NCBI GenBank assembly: GCA_037039685.1
Contig: JAWNGF010000001.1
Span: 3,844,001 to 3,908,000 of the forward strand
DNA from: Ceratobasidium sp. AG-K
Taxonomy: Eukaryota; Basidiomycota; Agaricomycetes; Cantharellales; Ceratobasidiaceae
Direction: 5' to 3'
Length of the DNA stretch: 64,000 nt
Part shown: piece by piece, positions 12,477 to 22,979 of the stretch
Layout: every line of letters starts with the position of its first letter
How positions within the stretch are numbered: position 1 is the first letter of the stretch
The notes under the pieces: model-generated
The model's database searches: none
Told to the model about the DNA's origin: nothing
Seen by the model: the letters and a program-made list of their open reading frames with translations, nothing else
Program-made: the position numbers and the translations under genes

Positions 12477-14275
12477 ATGAGCGAATTGGAGGCCAAACTC
12501 ACCGAGGCAAACTCGTTGGTCCAGTCGGATCCTAAGCGCGCAGAGCAGCTGTACAAGTCGTTATTGGAGGGAAAGGCTGGTGAGCTCACTATTAATCTTC
12601 ATAAATAACCCTCACTTACAATTGATCTTGGGAAGCCAACGATGACGAACTGCGACACCAAGAAACAGCACTTGTCAAGCTCGGCCAACTCTACCAAGAC
12701 AACAAGTAAGCCCACCCACCCCATAAACGTATCTAATACCCCACAGCAACGCCCAAGGCCTCTCAGAACTCGTCACGGCCTCGCGCGCATTCATGTCCTC
12801 GACCGCCAAAGCCAAAACCGCCAAACTAAGCAAGTCCCACCCAGCTATATCATTCGGCTACTAATCCTCCCCCAGTTCGGACGCTCATCGACAATCTGTC
12901 TGCGATCCCCGGAAGCGGACCGGTCCTCACCAACGTGTTGAGCGAAAACATCGCGTGGGCCCGAACGGAACGACGTGTTTTCCTGAGGCAGAATCTAGAG
13001 GCTCGGTTGGTGGGTGTGTATCTCGATGGGGAAAAGTACCGGTATGTCGGGAGTGGTGTGTGGGGATGGTACTGATTGCGTAGACCTGCGTTGGCGTTGA
13101 TCGAATCGCTTCTCACCGAACTCCGGAGGTTGGACGATAAGCTTGTGTTGGCCGAGGTGCACCTGCTAGAAAGCCGGGTGTTTAGGGGGATCTCGAATAT
13201 GCCCAAGGCCAAGGTACGCCGAATCCATTCGACTGGCGCGCATTAACTCGGGTCTAGGCGGCGTTGACGTCGGCACGAGCGGCTGCAAACGCAATCTACT
13301 GCCCTCCTCACCTCCAAGCCCAACTCGACCTCCAGAGCGGAATCTTACACGCCGAAGATAAAGACTACAAGACCGCGTACGCCTCATCTCACCCTATCCA
13401 GGGACCAAACCCTACTAAAGCTAATCACACGCAGATACTCGTACTTTTTCGAAACATTCGAAAACCTATCATCGCGGGACGACCCCAAAGCATTGACAGC
13501 GCTGAAATACATGCTACTATGCAAAATCATGCTCAACTTGGCAAGTCGGTCGATCCGCACTCGACATTTCTAATGCCATGTGGCCTTGTAGCCCGAAGAC
13601 GTCACGTCACTCCTGTCGATCAAACTCGCGTTGAAATTTGCCCAACTCCGCGACGTGGAGTCTATGCGCGCCATTGCGCTCGCGCACCAGAATCGGAACT
13701 TGGCCGAGTTTGAGAGCGCGTTGCGGGATTACAAACAGGGTGCGTGGCCCAGCTCGGCAAATGATTCTTGAAATAATATTTGTTTATTTCATTTCGGCCT
13801 GGATTCAATGCGCCCCATCAATACTCGCCCCCACAGAGCTGTCGCTGGACCCCACGATCCGCTCACACCTCGCAGCGCTCTACGACACCCTCCTCGAACA
13901 GAACCTGCTCCGACTCATCGAGCCCTACGACTGCGTCGAACTCGAGCACGTCGCCCAAGGCGTCGGCCAATCCCGCGCCACGGTCGAAAAAAAGCTATCG
14001 CAAATGATACTGGACAAGGTGTTTTATGGCGTGCTGGACCAAGGAAACGGGTGGTTAATCGTGTTTGATGAGCCGGTCGTCGACGTAAGTGGCTCGGGTT
14101 TATGGATATGAGTGGGGGGTGACTAATGATGCGCGTGAAACAGGAGACGTATGACGCGGCGATCCAGACGGTCGAGCAGGTAGGCAAGGTCGTCCAGTCG
14201 TTGTATGCCAAGGTGAGACAACCCCGATTACATAAACGTAAACTTACGCATGTGCAGTCGGTCAAGATTGCTTGA
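12477..14275 (+). CDS. RPN6: 26S proteasome lid subunit Rpn6 (PSMD11)
   Basis: Rpn6 is the PCI-domain lid subunit that clamps the 19S regulatory particle to the 20S core. Eleven exons: 12477-12579, 12636-12705, 12747-12829, 12876-13041, 13084-13213, 13258-13376, 13435-13540, 13592-13739, 13837-14084, 14144-14212 and 14258-14275. They join in frame to 419 residues, the normal family length. Diagnostic stretches are [64 protein letters not shown], and the PCI/winged-helix part [20 protein letters not shown] and [19 protein letters not shown]. Introns 3 and 7 use GC rather than GT donors (GCAAGT at 12830 and 13541); only those splices keep the conserved frame. The gene looks intact. Confidence 0.95.
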
Positions 14276-15454
14276 TGGACTTGCTTTATATAGCCAATAC
14301 GTACTATCAGATTCAACGAGTTTGAGAAATGTTTGAGACGAGTGTTACAGCGCCCCGTGGCCTAGTTTCAGACTCGAGACAACTTTGAGACACGTCCCCG
14401 TCCTCTGCCCCCGCGTAGGCCGTCCCGCACGACGCGCTGGCACCGAGTCGCGTGCACCGCCACTTGGCTCCTCACGTGATTCAGCTTCGGGTGGCGCGAG
14501 GGTCGGGACCGACTCGGTCTCGGCCGGTCGAGGAACCAACTGAACGGGATTACACACTATCTTGTGTTCAACAGTCAGAGCTAAACTCATACTCGTCAGT
14601 CGAGGATGTAAGAATGACGAAGGAAATGTGGCGCAAGGACGTACGTATTGCGTCATCACGAAAAACAAGCTCGGTGCCTAGAGCGGTTGCGTGCAAGCCG
14701 CGGAACACGGAATCTCCAAGCTGCACGAATGGAGTGGATGTTTCTAGGCCCTAGTTGGGTGGCCGGGTGAATAAGCTGGGCTGAGTTGTGGAGTGACGTA
14801 CGACGAGGCGGATCGAGGAGCAACTCGGGATCAGCGCAGGATCGACGGCGCCGAGGTCAAGAGAAAGAAAAGTCACCTAGGCAAGTCAGCAGCGTTCTAT
14901 GGAATCGATCGGCGTACCTCTTCCTCTTCATCTTCAGCCAATGGAAGATCGGCGCGAGTCAATCCTGCGCAAGGGGACTTGGAAAAGCTCATTTGTGTGT
15001 GAGTCAGCCGCGCGGAGGATGGTGTCACGTGCTTGTGTTTTCGCCGGCGGGTTTGTCAGAGGGCAGGGGGTGGCACGATCGTTTCTCGAATGGGCAAGTT
15101 CGGTGTGGGATCGCCGGCACGAGGACCGAGGAGCTTTTGCTTGTCGATCTGCTGCGATAGCGAGACGATAGCACTGCCTTGGTAGTCGTGGATGGGCGAG
15201 TAAATGGGATGGGTGGATGGGTGCAAAAGAAATGACCGCAGGTGCTGCGGCTGCGGTAAGTGCAGAATTATTCTGCGCGCGGATATTAGCGCGGACATGA
15301 GCGGATATTGAGGCTGATGCGTGCGATACGCGCAGAAATAGCACGGCATCCGAAATGGGACCGGTGGAGGAACGCCGAGTCGAGCGCGGAGGCGATGTGT
15401 CATGAAAAGCACAAAAGCGCTTATGTGGCCGGGCGGCTTACGCATCTCTGACTC
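14276..15454. other. Intergenic between RPN6 and DPAY/PSCGY gene 1
   Basis: Overlapping open frames here (both strands) have biased composition and no recognisable domain. The palindrome TCACGTGA occurs at 14472. The right end holds the promoter of the next gene. Confidence 0.4.
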
Positions 15455-15532
15455 GCAGCCATCATCGCCCGAACTCGACGCCTTGCATATAATAATGGCT
15501 CCTGCGGATCTCTCTCCGTTCAAACTCCTGAC
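15455..15532 (+). promoter_or_regulatory. Proximal promoter shared with the paralogue at 22.2 kb
   Basis: A block beginning GCAGCCATCATC and containing CCCGAACTC is followed by an AT-rich TATA-like core (15486-15494) and ATGGCTCCTGC, then the start codon at 15533. The mirror-oriented paralogue at 22213 carries the same elements in the same order at 22321-22268. Shared non-coding sequence of this kind points to duplication with the promoter and probably to common regulation. Confidence 0.6.
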
Positions 15533-16375
15533 ATGTCGCCCCATCTCACCGCCAAGTTGCTCAAGCCAGCGTCGCCGCTCCTGCACCCAGACAGCGCCAT
15601 TGCATCCGACGACGACGACATGGTCTACTCGCCCTACTATACAACCCACCGCCGCTCGAGCTCTACCTCCAAGCGGAGGCGCTCGCACCAGCTCTCACCC
15701 GAGGTCCGCGCAGAGATTGTCGCCCGAGTCCTCGACCCTGCCTATTCCGGCCGCAAAGAGTACACCTCGCGGGTATTCGTAGACCCCAACGGCGACGAAC
15801 ATGACCCAGACTACCAGCTGTTCCCCACTCAGCTCACCCGTCCCCGCCGCCTCACCCGCACCCCGTCTGACGAGGACCTCTCCCAAGACGGATACGACTC
15901 GGAAGCAGAGTGGACTCGCTCGCGTGCTGCCTCGCCCTATACTTCCAGCACCTCGACCACTCCCTCGCCTCCAGCCAATCCCCTTAACTTGTTTGGCGAC
16001 GATGAATGGGACGAGAAGGAGTGGACTCGTGAGATTGTAGTCCCCGTTCCCCAGTCCAAGCGCCGCAAACACAAGGCTGCCCCGGTCTTTGTCCCCTCAC
16101 CCGCGCCAACCTCGTCGGTTGCGATCCACGAGGACGAGTGCGTCCCAGCCCGCCACAGCTCTGTCCAGCTTGTGCGCGAAGATACTATTGATACCATTGA
16201 CGAAGCGTACGTCACACTCTACCCAACTAATACCCCAGCCGCTAACCTCTTCCCGATTAGTCCTTCGTGCGGATACGTCCTGCGCCGTCAATGGGCCGCC
16301 ATTGCCCTCCACACCCGTCTCAGCGCCCACCGAATTGCCCGTCGCGCCCGTCGTGCAGTGTCAGTCGGTACCTAG
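15533..16375 (+). CDS. Uncharacterised DPAY/PSCGY family protein, copy 1
   Basis: I do not recognise a named family. Exons 15533-16206 and 16261-16375 give 262 residues. Visible blocks are a basic, serine-rich N-terminus; SPEVRAEIVARVLDPAYSG; RVFVDPNGDEHDPDYQLFP; an acidic patch SDEDLSQDGYDSEAEW; DDEWDEKEWTRE; a basic KRRKHK run; ARHSSVQLVRED; and a second exon starting PSCGYVLRRQW and ending in an arginine-rich tail (RIARRARRAVSVGT). No signal peptide or membrane segment is seen. The acidic/basic, Ser/Pro-rich make-up suggests a disordered, perhaps nuclear protein, which is inference. The 54-nt intron has no stop and keeps frame, so retention would add 18 residues. Copies 2 and 3 lie at 21.3-22.2 kb and 25.3-26.5 kb. 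Confidence 0.85.
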   Translation: MSPHLTAKLLKPASPLLHPDSAIASDDDDMVYSPYYTTHRRSSSTSKRRRSHQLSPEVRAEIVARVLDPAYSGRKEYTSRVFVDPNGDEHDPDYQLFPTQLTRPRRLTRTPSDEDLSQDGYDSEAEWTRSRAASPYTSSTSTTPSPPANPLNLFGDDEWDEKEWTREIVVPVPQSKRRKHKAAPVFVPSPAPTSSVAIHEDECVPARHSSVQLVREDTIDTIDEAYVTLYPTNTPAANLFPISPSCGYVLRRQWAAIALHTRLSAHRIARRARRAVSVGT

Positions 16376-17866
16376 CCACAGCGCCAAGTCTCTCCACTCC
16401 ACACAGCCGACCCGTCCAGACGCTCTCGACTTACCTCCCCACCCGCCCGTCCGCGGCGCAGCGTGGTCTCCTCGGCCCACACTGCCACGCCTCTCCGGCG
16501 CCTCGCCCATCCAAGTACCCAAATTGGTACTTTGAAGTCTCAGTCCATCGTGCACATTGTGCTTTCCAGAACTTTAGGCTGTACATCTTTCCAGAATTCG
16601 TTCATGTATCTGATTCCTCTTGTATTGAACTCGTGTTGTACCTTTGGGTTGTATTCTGGTTTCTGAATCGAACAACTGAATTTGCTTGAACTTTGTGTGA
16701 TTGTGCGTGCGTGTGATTCTACTCGGTGCGTGTCTGTATGCATCATCGCATGCTTGTCTTTGGGCCGATTATCCATGTTGCTTTGACTTAGCGCCTCCGC
16801 ATGTTCGTCCACTCGGCGAGTATAGGAGTCCGAACCATGCTCGAATCCTATTCAATCTAATCGCACCAGCAAAAGCGACAAGACATCTCAGTCCCAGTCC
16901 CACTCCGGCGTTAACGGCATACCCATCCCAGGACGACCCAACAAGAAACCGACAACTCCTCGGCCTGCTTGGTGGCGAGCCGGGGACTATAGCGGAGTAC
17001 ACACCCCGTCGCGCACCGGGGACGGCAATGACATCATTTACCTCTTTATCAACGGTTTCCTTATTTTCAAAAATATAACTGCCGGCCGAGGGGGAGTCTT
17101 ACCCATCTACATCCTAATATGGCAACTCGACCACGCCAGGCTTCTTCTCGAGCTGACGATCGTCGAAATTTTCGAGCTTATCAACTGACACTTGGGGACC
17201 ACCCCGGCATGTTTCATCGAGTGGCGAGTGCGGATCCTGTAACGATGCACAGATACTTCGAGCACAACGATTGTTCGACGCATAGAGCACGGAGAAATTC
17301 CCCATCGAGTTGGAACGGTTCTCACGTTTGCCATCTACCCCAGAGTTGTTGGGGATGGAAAAGTACGCAGGATGCGTCCGCGTGGACAACGTAGGGTGGT
17401 CCCCATTCAAGTCGATGCGCATACGCACGCGGGCCGCGAGTCGTCCGGATTGGGACATACGCTGGAGTTTAATTGGGGTGACGCACAAGTCTGGCCAGGG
17501 CAGTGTCGGCCAACTTTTTATAGAGTGGGCGCCGTAAATAAGGGCTTGCTAAAATAGAGAGGTGTATGTTCTGATGACGATGTTTCGCCGGTTTTGTATA
17601 GACATGTTTAAATCCTTGTTTAACCCGGTGTGCCTTTTCAGGGTCACTGGTCTAGGAATCACGTGATATATTTGTCTTGGTTGGCCTTGGATAGTCAGTT
17701 TAAGCTTTACGTTTGGCTTTGCTGACGAGCGAGTCGGTAAGATTCCAAGTGAATGCACGCAAGTTTCGACCTAGCGTTTTGGTAGCCGTCAGCGCGGTCA
17801 CGTGTCTTTGCGCCCAAACTGGATGTAATTCGCAGTCGTGTTTGCTTGGTCTGAATCTACTGCAAC
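16376..17866. other. 3' flank of copy 1 and left part of the GWPN repeats
   Basis: 16376-16480 is a conserved 3' flank: it matches the flank of copy 2 (minus, about 21331-21230), including CACAGCCGACCCGT and CCCACCCGCCCGTC. From about 17525 a second duplicated sequence starts: TAAATAAGGGCTTGCTA (17536) recurs nearly exactly at 19017, and the GCGGTCACGTG block at 17794 recurs at 19262. The rest has no supported gene. Confidence 0.5.
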
Positions 17867-18458
17867 ATGTCCGAGTTGCACACGATTCTTGGCTGATTGG
17901 TGACCACGGGAAACCTAATATCATTGACCAAGAGGGGCGGGTACCCGTTTACCGATGACTCCCCAGACGTTGCCTACCAGCAGATGAACCGCAAGATTTT
18001 CCGTGGTTTGCGCCTCTAAATTCTCTACGGCTGACGGTTGCATACGTCAACGATGATTTCCGCATGGCGTTGGTTGTCGGATGGCCAAACGAAGAATTTG
18101 GCTCGCTCTCTGATCATATGCAACAGAAGTTCTCGAGGTCTTTGTTCAAGAGCCCCGACGGCTGACATTGCTCGTCCCCAAGGAACTGGTACCTCGTCCG
18201 CGATATTCCTGCCCAAAGCCAGACGGGAGTGGAGAGGACATTATTCAGATTGGGCCTACCATAAAGTATGTACCTCGTTTCAGTAGCCTCACGAAGGGCT
18301 GACGGCCGCATAGGGATAGCTTTGACGTACGCGGTCTGTGGCACCCAGAAAGGGCTGAAAACGAAGCCACAAAAGAAACGAAACCGAGCGAACAATCGAA
18401 GGTAAAGGGGTCCAAGACAATTCTAGCATACTGGGTAGAGTGCGCTCGGTCCTCTTAA
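17867..18458 (+). pseudogene. GWPN-family relic A
   Basis: No named family is recognised. The readable part gives VVGWPNEEFGSLSDHMQQKF, then after a one-base shift near 18145 EPRRLTLLVPKELVP and KPDGSGEDIIQIGPTIK. An intron 18266-18313 (GTATGT...ATAG) leads to a last exon ending YWVECARSS and a stop at 18456. The same blocks occur in relic B at 20.1-20.5 kb (GWPNDEFGSLSPELQAEL, EPRKLTW, DGSEDEIIELG). The upstream sequence is also shared with relic B. The frameshift makes it a likely pseudogene. Confidence 0.5.
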
Positions 18459-18479
18459 TTGCCATTCGCTGAAACCCCG

Positions 18480-18650
18480 GCAGGATATGCAGCCTTTAAA
18501 ATGTGCCGGGAGATGTTCTACCGTCTCGCACCCCTTGGCCGCGTCCATGAAATCACAACGTACACAGAAAGCATGAAGGGACTGGTATCCTATGCGCATG
18601 AACACGTTCACGGCAGGACCAGTTACGTCCTGTGACAAAGAAAGTGACAA
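18480..18650 (+). pseudogene. GWPN-family fragment C
   Basis: Only a short piece survives: MCREMFYRLAPLGRVHE followed by TESMKGL. It matches MIQEIFYRLEPLGRVR and DTLKGM in the copy at 20.1 kb. It lies directly after relic A, so it is either a displaced exon of that copy or a separate truncated copy. Confidence 0.45.
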
Positions 18651-19331
18651 AAAGGACTAGGCTCTCGAAATATAGCGTATATTTCCATAAGCAGTAATAT
18701 AGTGGAATTTCGTGGCTAAGCGCCACCCCAAGACCCTCAAAAGTGCAGCATGCTCGTCTTGAACTCGAGACGAGCCCGTATTCACTGTTCCCCACGGAAC
18801 TGGTAATACCCTTGTTGCGTTTTACTTCCACGTCGCTGGGGATAAGCTATTGTAGGGTTCGTCATCGCATGGGTGGTAGGGTGCTCCCTATTTCGAGTGG
18901 ATCCGCGTTCTGGGCCGCGACTCGAATGAGTACTTAAGCCGGACTCTAATTAGGGTAGTCGCTCTTGATTTATTCGGGCTGTGTCGGTGGAATTTTAGTG
19001 GGTCTGGGCGCTCCGTAAATAAGGACTTGCTAACCAGCAACGTATGAATCCATCTCAATCTGGGCACTGCCATACTGGGACCACTGCAGAGTCCAGAACG
19101 GGCCCAGGGCTTGCTCACGTGATACATTTACTCAATTGTCGTTCACCTTGATTGTCAACTACCCTCGGTTTCATGGACAAGTGAGAAGATATGGTTATTC
19201 TTCAACATAGAGATATCAGGCTGGTATTCCAGTGCTCTCTGGCGTGGGCGAGATGAAACTTGCGGTCACGTGCCTTCGCATCCAAAACCCAACACAGTTC
19301 GCGGTCGTGTGCCGCATCCGACTCAGCTAGC

Positions 19332-19445
19332 ATGTCGCAAACTATACCCGCCTACTTTATGACCATGGGAGATCTAGGAGCATTTGCCAGGAACCCGAAT
19401 TTTACTTTGCTGATGCTCCTCCAAGCATCGCTGCCAACCGCATGA
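19332..19445 (+). pseudogene. GWPN-family 5' fragment B1
   Basis: From ATG 19332 the frame reads MSQTIPAYFMTMGDLGAFAR before a stop at 19443. Its IPAYFMTMGDL block recurs as IPAYYMTMWDL at about 20065, immediately before the fuller copy. The 70 bases upstream match the sequence upstream of relic A (GCGGTCACGTG, then TCGCRGTCGTGT), so this is the original 5' end of a duplicated unit. Confidence 0.45.
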
Positions 19446-20064
19446 GCTACCAAATATTCTATCCACCCGAATTATCATGTTTCCCCCTTGTGTTGGATGT
19501 TCTTACTCCTCAGTTGCAAACGTTTAAGTCCTTCTATTTCTACCTCATAAAATGTTAGTCCCAGCCCAAGGTCAACACCGCACCGGCCGCTGAAGTGAGA
19601 ACATTACATACGTGTACTTCCCCGAGACACCCGAGGAGTGGCGCAAGATGTGGTCTAAGTGTTTGTTAATATCCCATCGATACTACTCGAATCCTTTACT
19701 CGTAACCCGAATCCTGCCATTTTGGACCAGCAGGAGCCACCAACGTGATGTTGACGGATATTTGCGACGTATCTTGAAATCCATCTCTCGGCTCATCAGC
19801 GTCTCCAACGGATCGACGAGGGCTGGTGTGCTGCTTATTACAGTCCGTAACTCAATTCCAATCACCGTATTACACGTCTATGCGGTGTATTGGGCAATGT
19901 ATGCGCCTGAATCTGGTGGCACCAATATCTGGAGCCCGCCTGGACCAGATATATGCGAGGTGAATCAAGTGCTTTGGGCCAGCGGCGATTTGATCAGACT
20001 GGCAGCGGGGTTGCTTTCGGTATACATTCTCGACGCCGCGACGTCCACAGTTCACTAACCCCAC

Positions 20065-20513
20065 AAAATACCCGCCTACTACATGACCATGTGGGATCTC
20101 GAAAAGTGTGCTCGAAACACCATTTTTCTATTCGCCAACAGTCCTGAAGGCACCGCGTGTTTTCATATGATCCAAGAGATATTCTACCGCCTCGAACCTC
20201 TAGGCCGAGTGCGTTTGAGAAGTGCACACATGGACACACTCAAAGGCATGACACCCATTCTTGGGTGGCCCAACGACGAGTTTGGTTCACTTTCTCCGGA
20301 GTTGCAGGCTGAATTGTTCAAGTTGTTCGGAAAGGAGCCGAGAAAGTTGACGTGGGCTGGGAGCGCTCGGAGGCAACACTGGTTTCCTTACTGGTTTCCT
20401 AAAACGGATGGGAGTGAGGATGAAATTATTGAGCTTGGGAACGTTGTAGAGTAAGTAGCGTGCGGTCTAGATATGAAACAAAATCAATCTCATTACTATG
20501 CAGGGTAAACTAA
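20065..20513 (+). CDS. GWPN-family protein, best preserved copy B2 (5' end uncertain)
   Basis: The family is unknown to me. From ATG 20083 an open frame of about 120 codons reads MTMWDLEKCARN, SPEGTACFHMIQEIFYRLEP, LGWPNDEFGSLSPELQ, LFGKEPRKLTWAGSARR, HWFPYWFPKTDGSEDEIIEL. An intron 20453-20503 (GTAAGT...GCAG) gives a short last exon ending at TAA 20511. IPAYY upstream of the ATG shows that the true N-terminus lay further 5'; 19450-20060 may contain remaining exons (VYFPETPEEWRKMWS near 19615) but I cannot join them. Probably a partial gene or pseudogene. Confidence 0.45.
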
Positions 20514-21331
20514 TACGAGAGTGCTCGTATGCTCGAGGCGCCCTGATAACCCAGTCGCGCCACCCGGGCATCCTAATGGGGATTTTTTCCATCTTTTTTC
20601 TGACGTTGATGTGTGGGCAAAATCACCACATTCCTTTGTTAATCCCTTATAAAATGTTGGTTCCGGCCTCAGGTCGATCAACGGGACTTATGATACCTGA
20701 GACTCATATCCACAGTATGCATCCCCCAAGCCAGTCGGGAACGGCGAGGAAATTCATGTGTCTGTGATATAGTGCATGGCAGGCTCGTGTGAACGTGAAA
20801 TACGATTGAGCCTAATACCCCACAGACGTGGTGCACAGGTCTCGTCAACTCGTATGTTATTTATCTTGTCATCCATGATACTCGGTAGCTATGAATGAAC
20901 GATTCGCCGAGGAATAGCGCCGCGCATGAATTGGGCGAGTAAAGCAAGCCTACCGCAAACTCCGAGCAAGCTTAAGCTTATCTCGATAAGCTAGTGATCA
21001 GGCAAAGGATCATTCAAAATTCAATGTAATTGTCAACCAGCCCGAAAAACAAAGCGGCGTCAAACCCAAAAGTACAACATAGGTCCATAAGTCCATAAAC
21101 AGTCCATGTACAACAAACGAATTCAAATCAGGATGGCGTAACACAGCAAGGTCATGAGGATCATATAGCATGAGGGCACTCGTGAGCGCCCAGGGCATAG
21201 GTCGAGTTGGGGAATAGCTTCGGGGGTGCTGCGAGCCTCGCCCGACGGGCGGGTGGGATAAGCGGAATTAAGTCGAGGGCGTGTAAACGGGTCGGCTGTG
21301 TTATCCAGGGGGCGTAGAGTTGGGGGTGCGG
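20514..21331. other. Intergenic, 3' flank of copy 2
   Basis: No supported gene. The right end (about 21230-21331) is the conserved 3' flank of the minus-strand DPAY/PSCGY copy 2 that matches the flank of copy 1. An AT-rich stretch near 20960-21010 contains AAGCTTAAGCTTATCTCG, a short palindrome-rich run. Confidence 0.4.
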
Positions 21332-22213
21332 CTAGGTACCGACAGAGACGGCGCGGCGGGCGCGTCTGGCAATTCGGTGCGCGCTTAGGCGGGTGTGGAG
21401 GGCAAATGTGGCCCATTGACGGCGTAGGACATATCCGCACGAAGGACTGGACAAATGTCAGCCAGGGCCCGAAATGAGTGGACAAATTACTTACGTCTCG
21501 TCAATGGTAGTGTCCATCGTGTCCTCACGCACGAGCTGGACGGAGCTCTGGCGGGCGGGCACATAGGGCATCTCCTCGGGCTCGTCGAAGAAGGTAGTCG
21601 AGGGGAGGATGGGCTCTGGGACGGGGATGTAGACCTGGCGCGACGCAGTCTTGTGCTTGCGGCGCTTGGACTGGGGTTTGGGGGCAACCACCTCGCGCGT
21701 CCATTCCTTCTCGTCCCACTCGTCGTCGCCAAACAGGCTGAGGTTCATGCGGGGCGGGGGAGTGGCCGGAGGACTGGGGGTGAATGGCGAGGCAGCGCGC
21801 GAGCGAGTCCACTCGGCCTCTGATTCGGCGTCTTCCTCCTCCCTCAGCAGCTCCTCGTCGCTCGGCACACGGCGGAAAAATCCGTTGGACTGGGCGCGGC
21901 GGTGGCGGTAGATGGGCTGCGTGGGGAACAGCTGGTAGTCGGGGTCGTGCTCGTCGCCGCGGTTGTCGACAAAGACGCGAGCAGTGTAGTCCCGTTCGCG
22001 GCGACCCGAGTAGGCAGGGTCAAGCACGCGGGCGACAATCTCGGCTCGGACTTCGGGCGAGAGCTGGTGAGATCGTCTTTGCTTCGAGGTAGAGCTCGAG
22101 CGATGGTGTTGAGCGGCGCGGGAGTAAGGCGAATAGACCATGTCGTCGGCGTCGTCGGGGTGCAAAAGCGGGGAGAGGGGCTTGAGCAACTTGGCTGGGA
22201 GCAGAGGCGACAT
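21332..22213 (-). CDS. Uncharacterised DPAY/PSCGY family protein, copy 2
   Basis: Two exons (22213-21495, 21446-21332) give 277 residues. It is a close paralogue of the gene at 15.5 kb: LLKPLSPLLHPD, the same SPEVRAEIVARVLDPAYSG block, RVFVDNRGDEHDPDYQLFP, DDEWDEKEWTRE, KRRKHK, ARQSSVQLVRED, and a second exon of identical length (115 nt) with PSCGYVLRRQWATFALHTR. The 48-nt intron sits at the same codon position and phase (phase 2) as in copy 1 but has an in-frame stop if retained. The order of acidic and basic patches is preserved. Function unknown. Confidence 0.85.
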
Positions 22214-22267
22214 TTTATCTATCAGCCGACTTTCGTCCTCGAGGCAGGGGCTTGCAGCTCAATGGGA

Positions 22268-22321
22268 GAAGGGGCAGGGGCCATTATATCCAACAAGGAG
22301 AGTTCGGGAGATGATGGCTGC
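22268..22321 (-). promoter_or_regulatory. Proximal promoter shared with copy 1
   Basis: On the minus strand this reads GCAGCCATCATC, CCCGAACTC, then a TATA-like core and ATGGCCCCTGC, about 55-110 bases before the start codon at 22213. The copy at 15455-15505 has the same elements in the same order. Confidence 0.6.
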
Positions 22322-22329
22322 AAGTCACT

Positions 22330-22979
22330 CTGCTTCCGTCAGCCGGACTCCCGATCCCGCTTATGCGTTTCCGGCATTCAGGGTCTGGCGTGCTAAACCT
22401 CCATCGGCCTCAACCCACTCACTAATCGCGTCCGTCAGCTCGCCGCTGTCGATATGCATGAATCAGTTCATCCATAGCGCATACACTCGCTCCTCCTCCT
22501 CGTCCGCTACGTCCGCCACCCTACACCCACAGGGGCTTGAAATGCGTTTACGCAAGTAAGAAGTAAATCACCCCACGAATCCGAATCATAATGAACCACC
22601 ACGAGTTTTTCCGACCGTGATGGGTTTGAAGTTTTGGCTCGAGATGAAATGCAAGCCTCTATACGAGTGTGTGAGGCACAGTCTATCAATCCGATGCCTT
22701 TGTATGGCTAGCGTTTGAAATATCTCTCTCTAGGCGAGCCGTATCAGTCCAATGGCAGCTCTGAACACGATCTCATGCCTTTGTATGGAGGTGTTCTTCA
22801 AACTCTAGACACGCTCTTGCAACTACCTGCCTAGTATAGTCACCTATTTCACGTTGTGGAACCCAATCGTCAGCTCTATCGGGCCACGAGTGCGTGGTAG
22901 GGGCTTCATCGGGATCCTGCCTGTATGCTTGAATCAGCTGAGTCTGAAGCCGCGGGATAGGAGTTCTTGCCGGCCGCAC
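22330..22979 (-). pseudogene. Unrecognised protein, probably broken
   Basis: Protein-like segments follow each other on the minus strand: from ATG 22979 a 68-codon frame with RQDPDEAPTTHSWPDR and REIGDYTRQVVARACLEFEEH; then about 22660-22560 KLVVVHYDSDSWGDLLLTC followed by a possible GTAAAC donor; then about 22520-22370 VADEEEERVYALWMN, an in-frame TGA, and ELTDAISEWVEADGGLARQ. The composition and spacing look like exons of one gene, but I cannot join all of them without crossing stops. I recognise no family. It lies on the same strand just upstream of copy 2. Confidence 0.35.

Noticed and set aside
15486..15510. ATG at the TATA-like core (ATGGCTCC) as start of copy 1
   Set aside because: It is out of frame with the conserved protein, and the ATG at 15533 gives the N-terminus shared with copy 2.
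15056..15688. 210-codon minus-strand frame upstream of copy 1
   Set aside because: It crosses the conserved promoter and start of copy 1, has no domain, and is a by-product of GC-rich coding sequence on the other strand.
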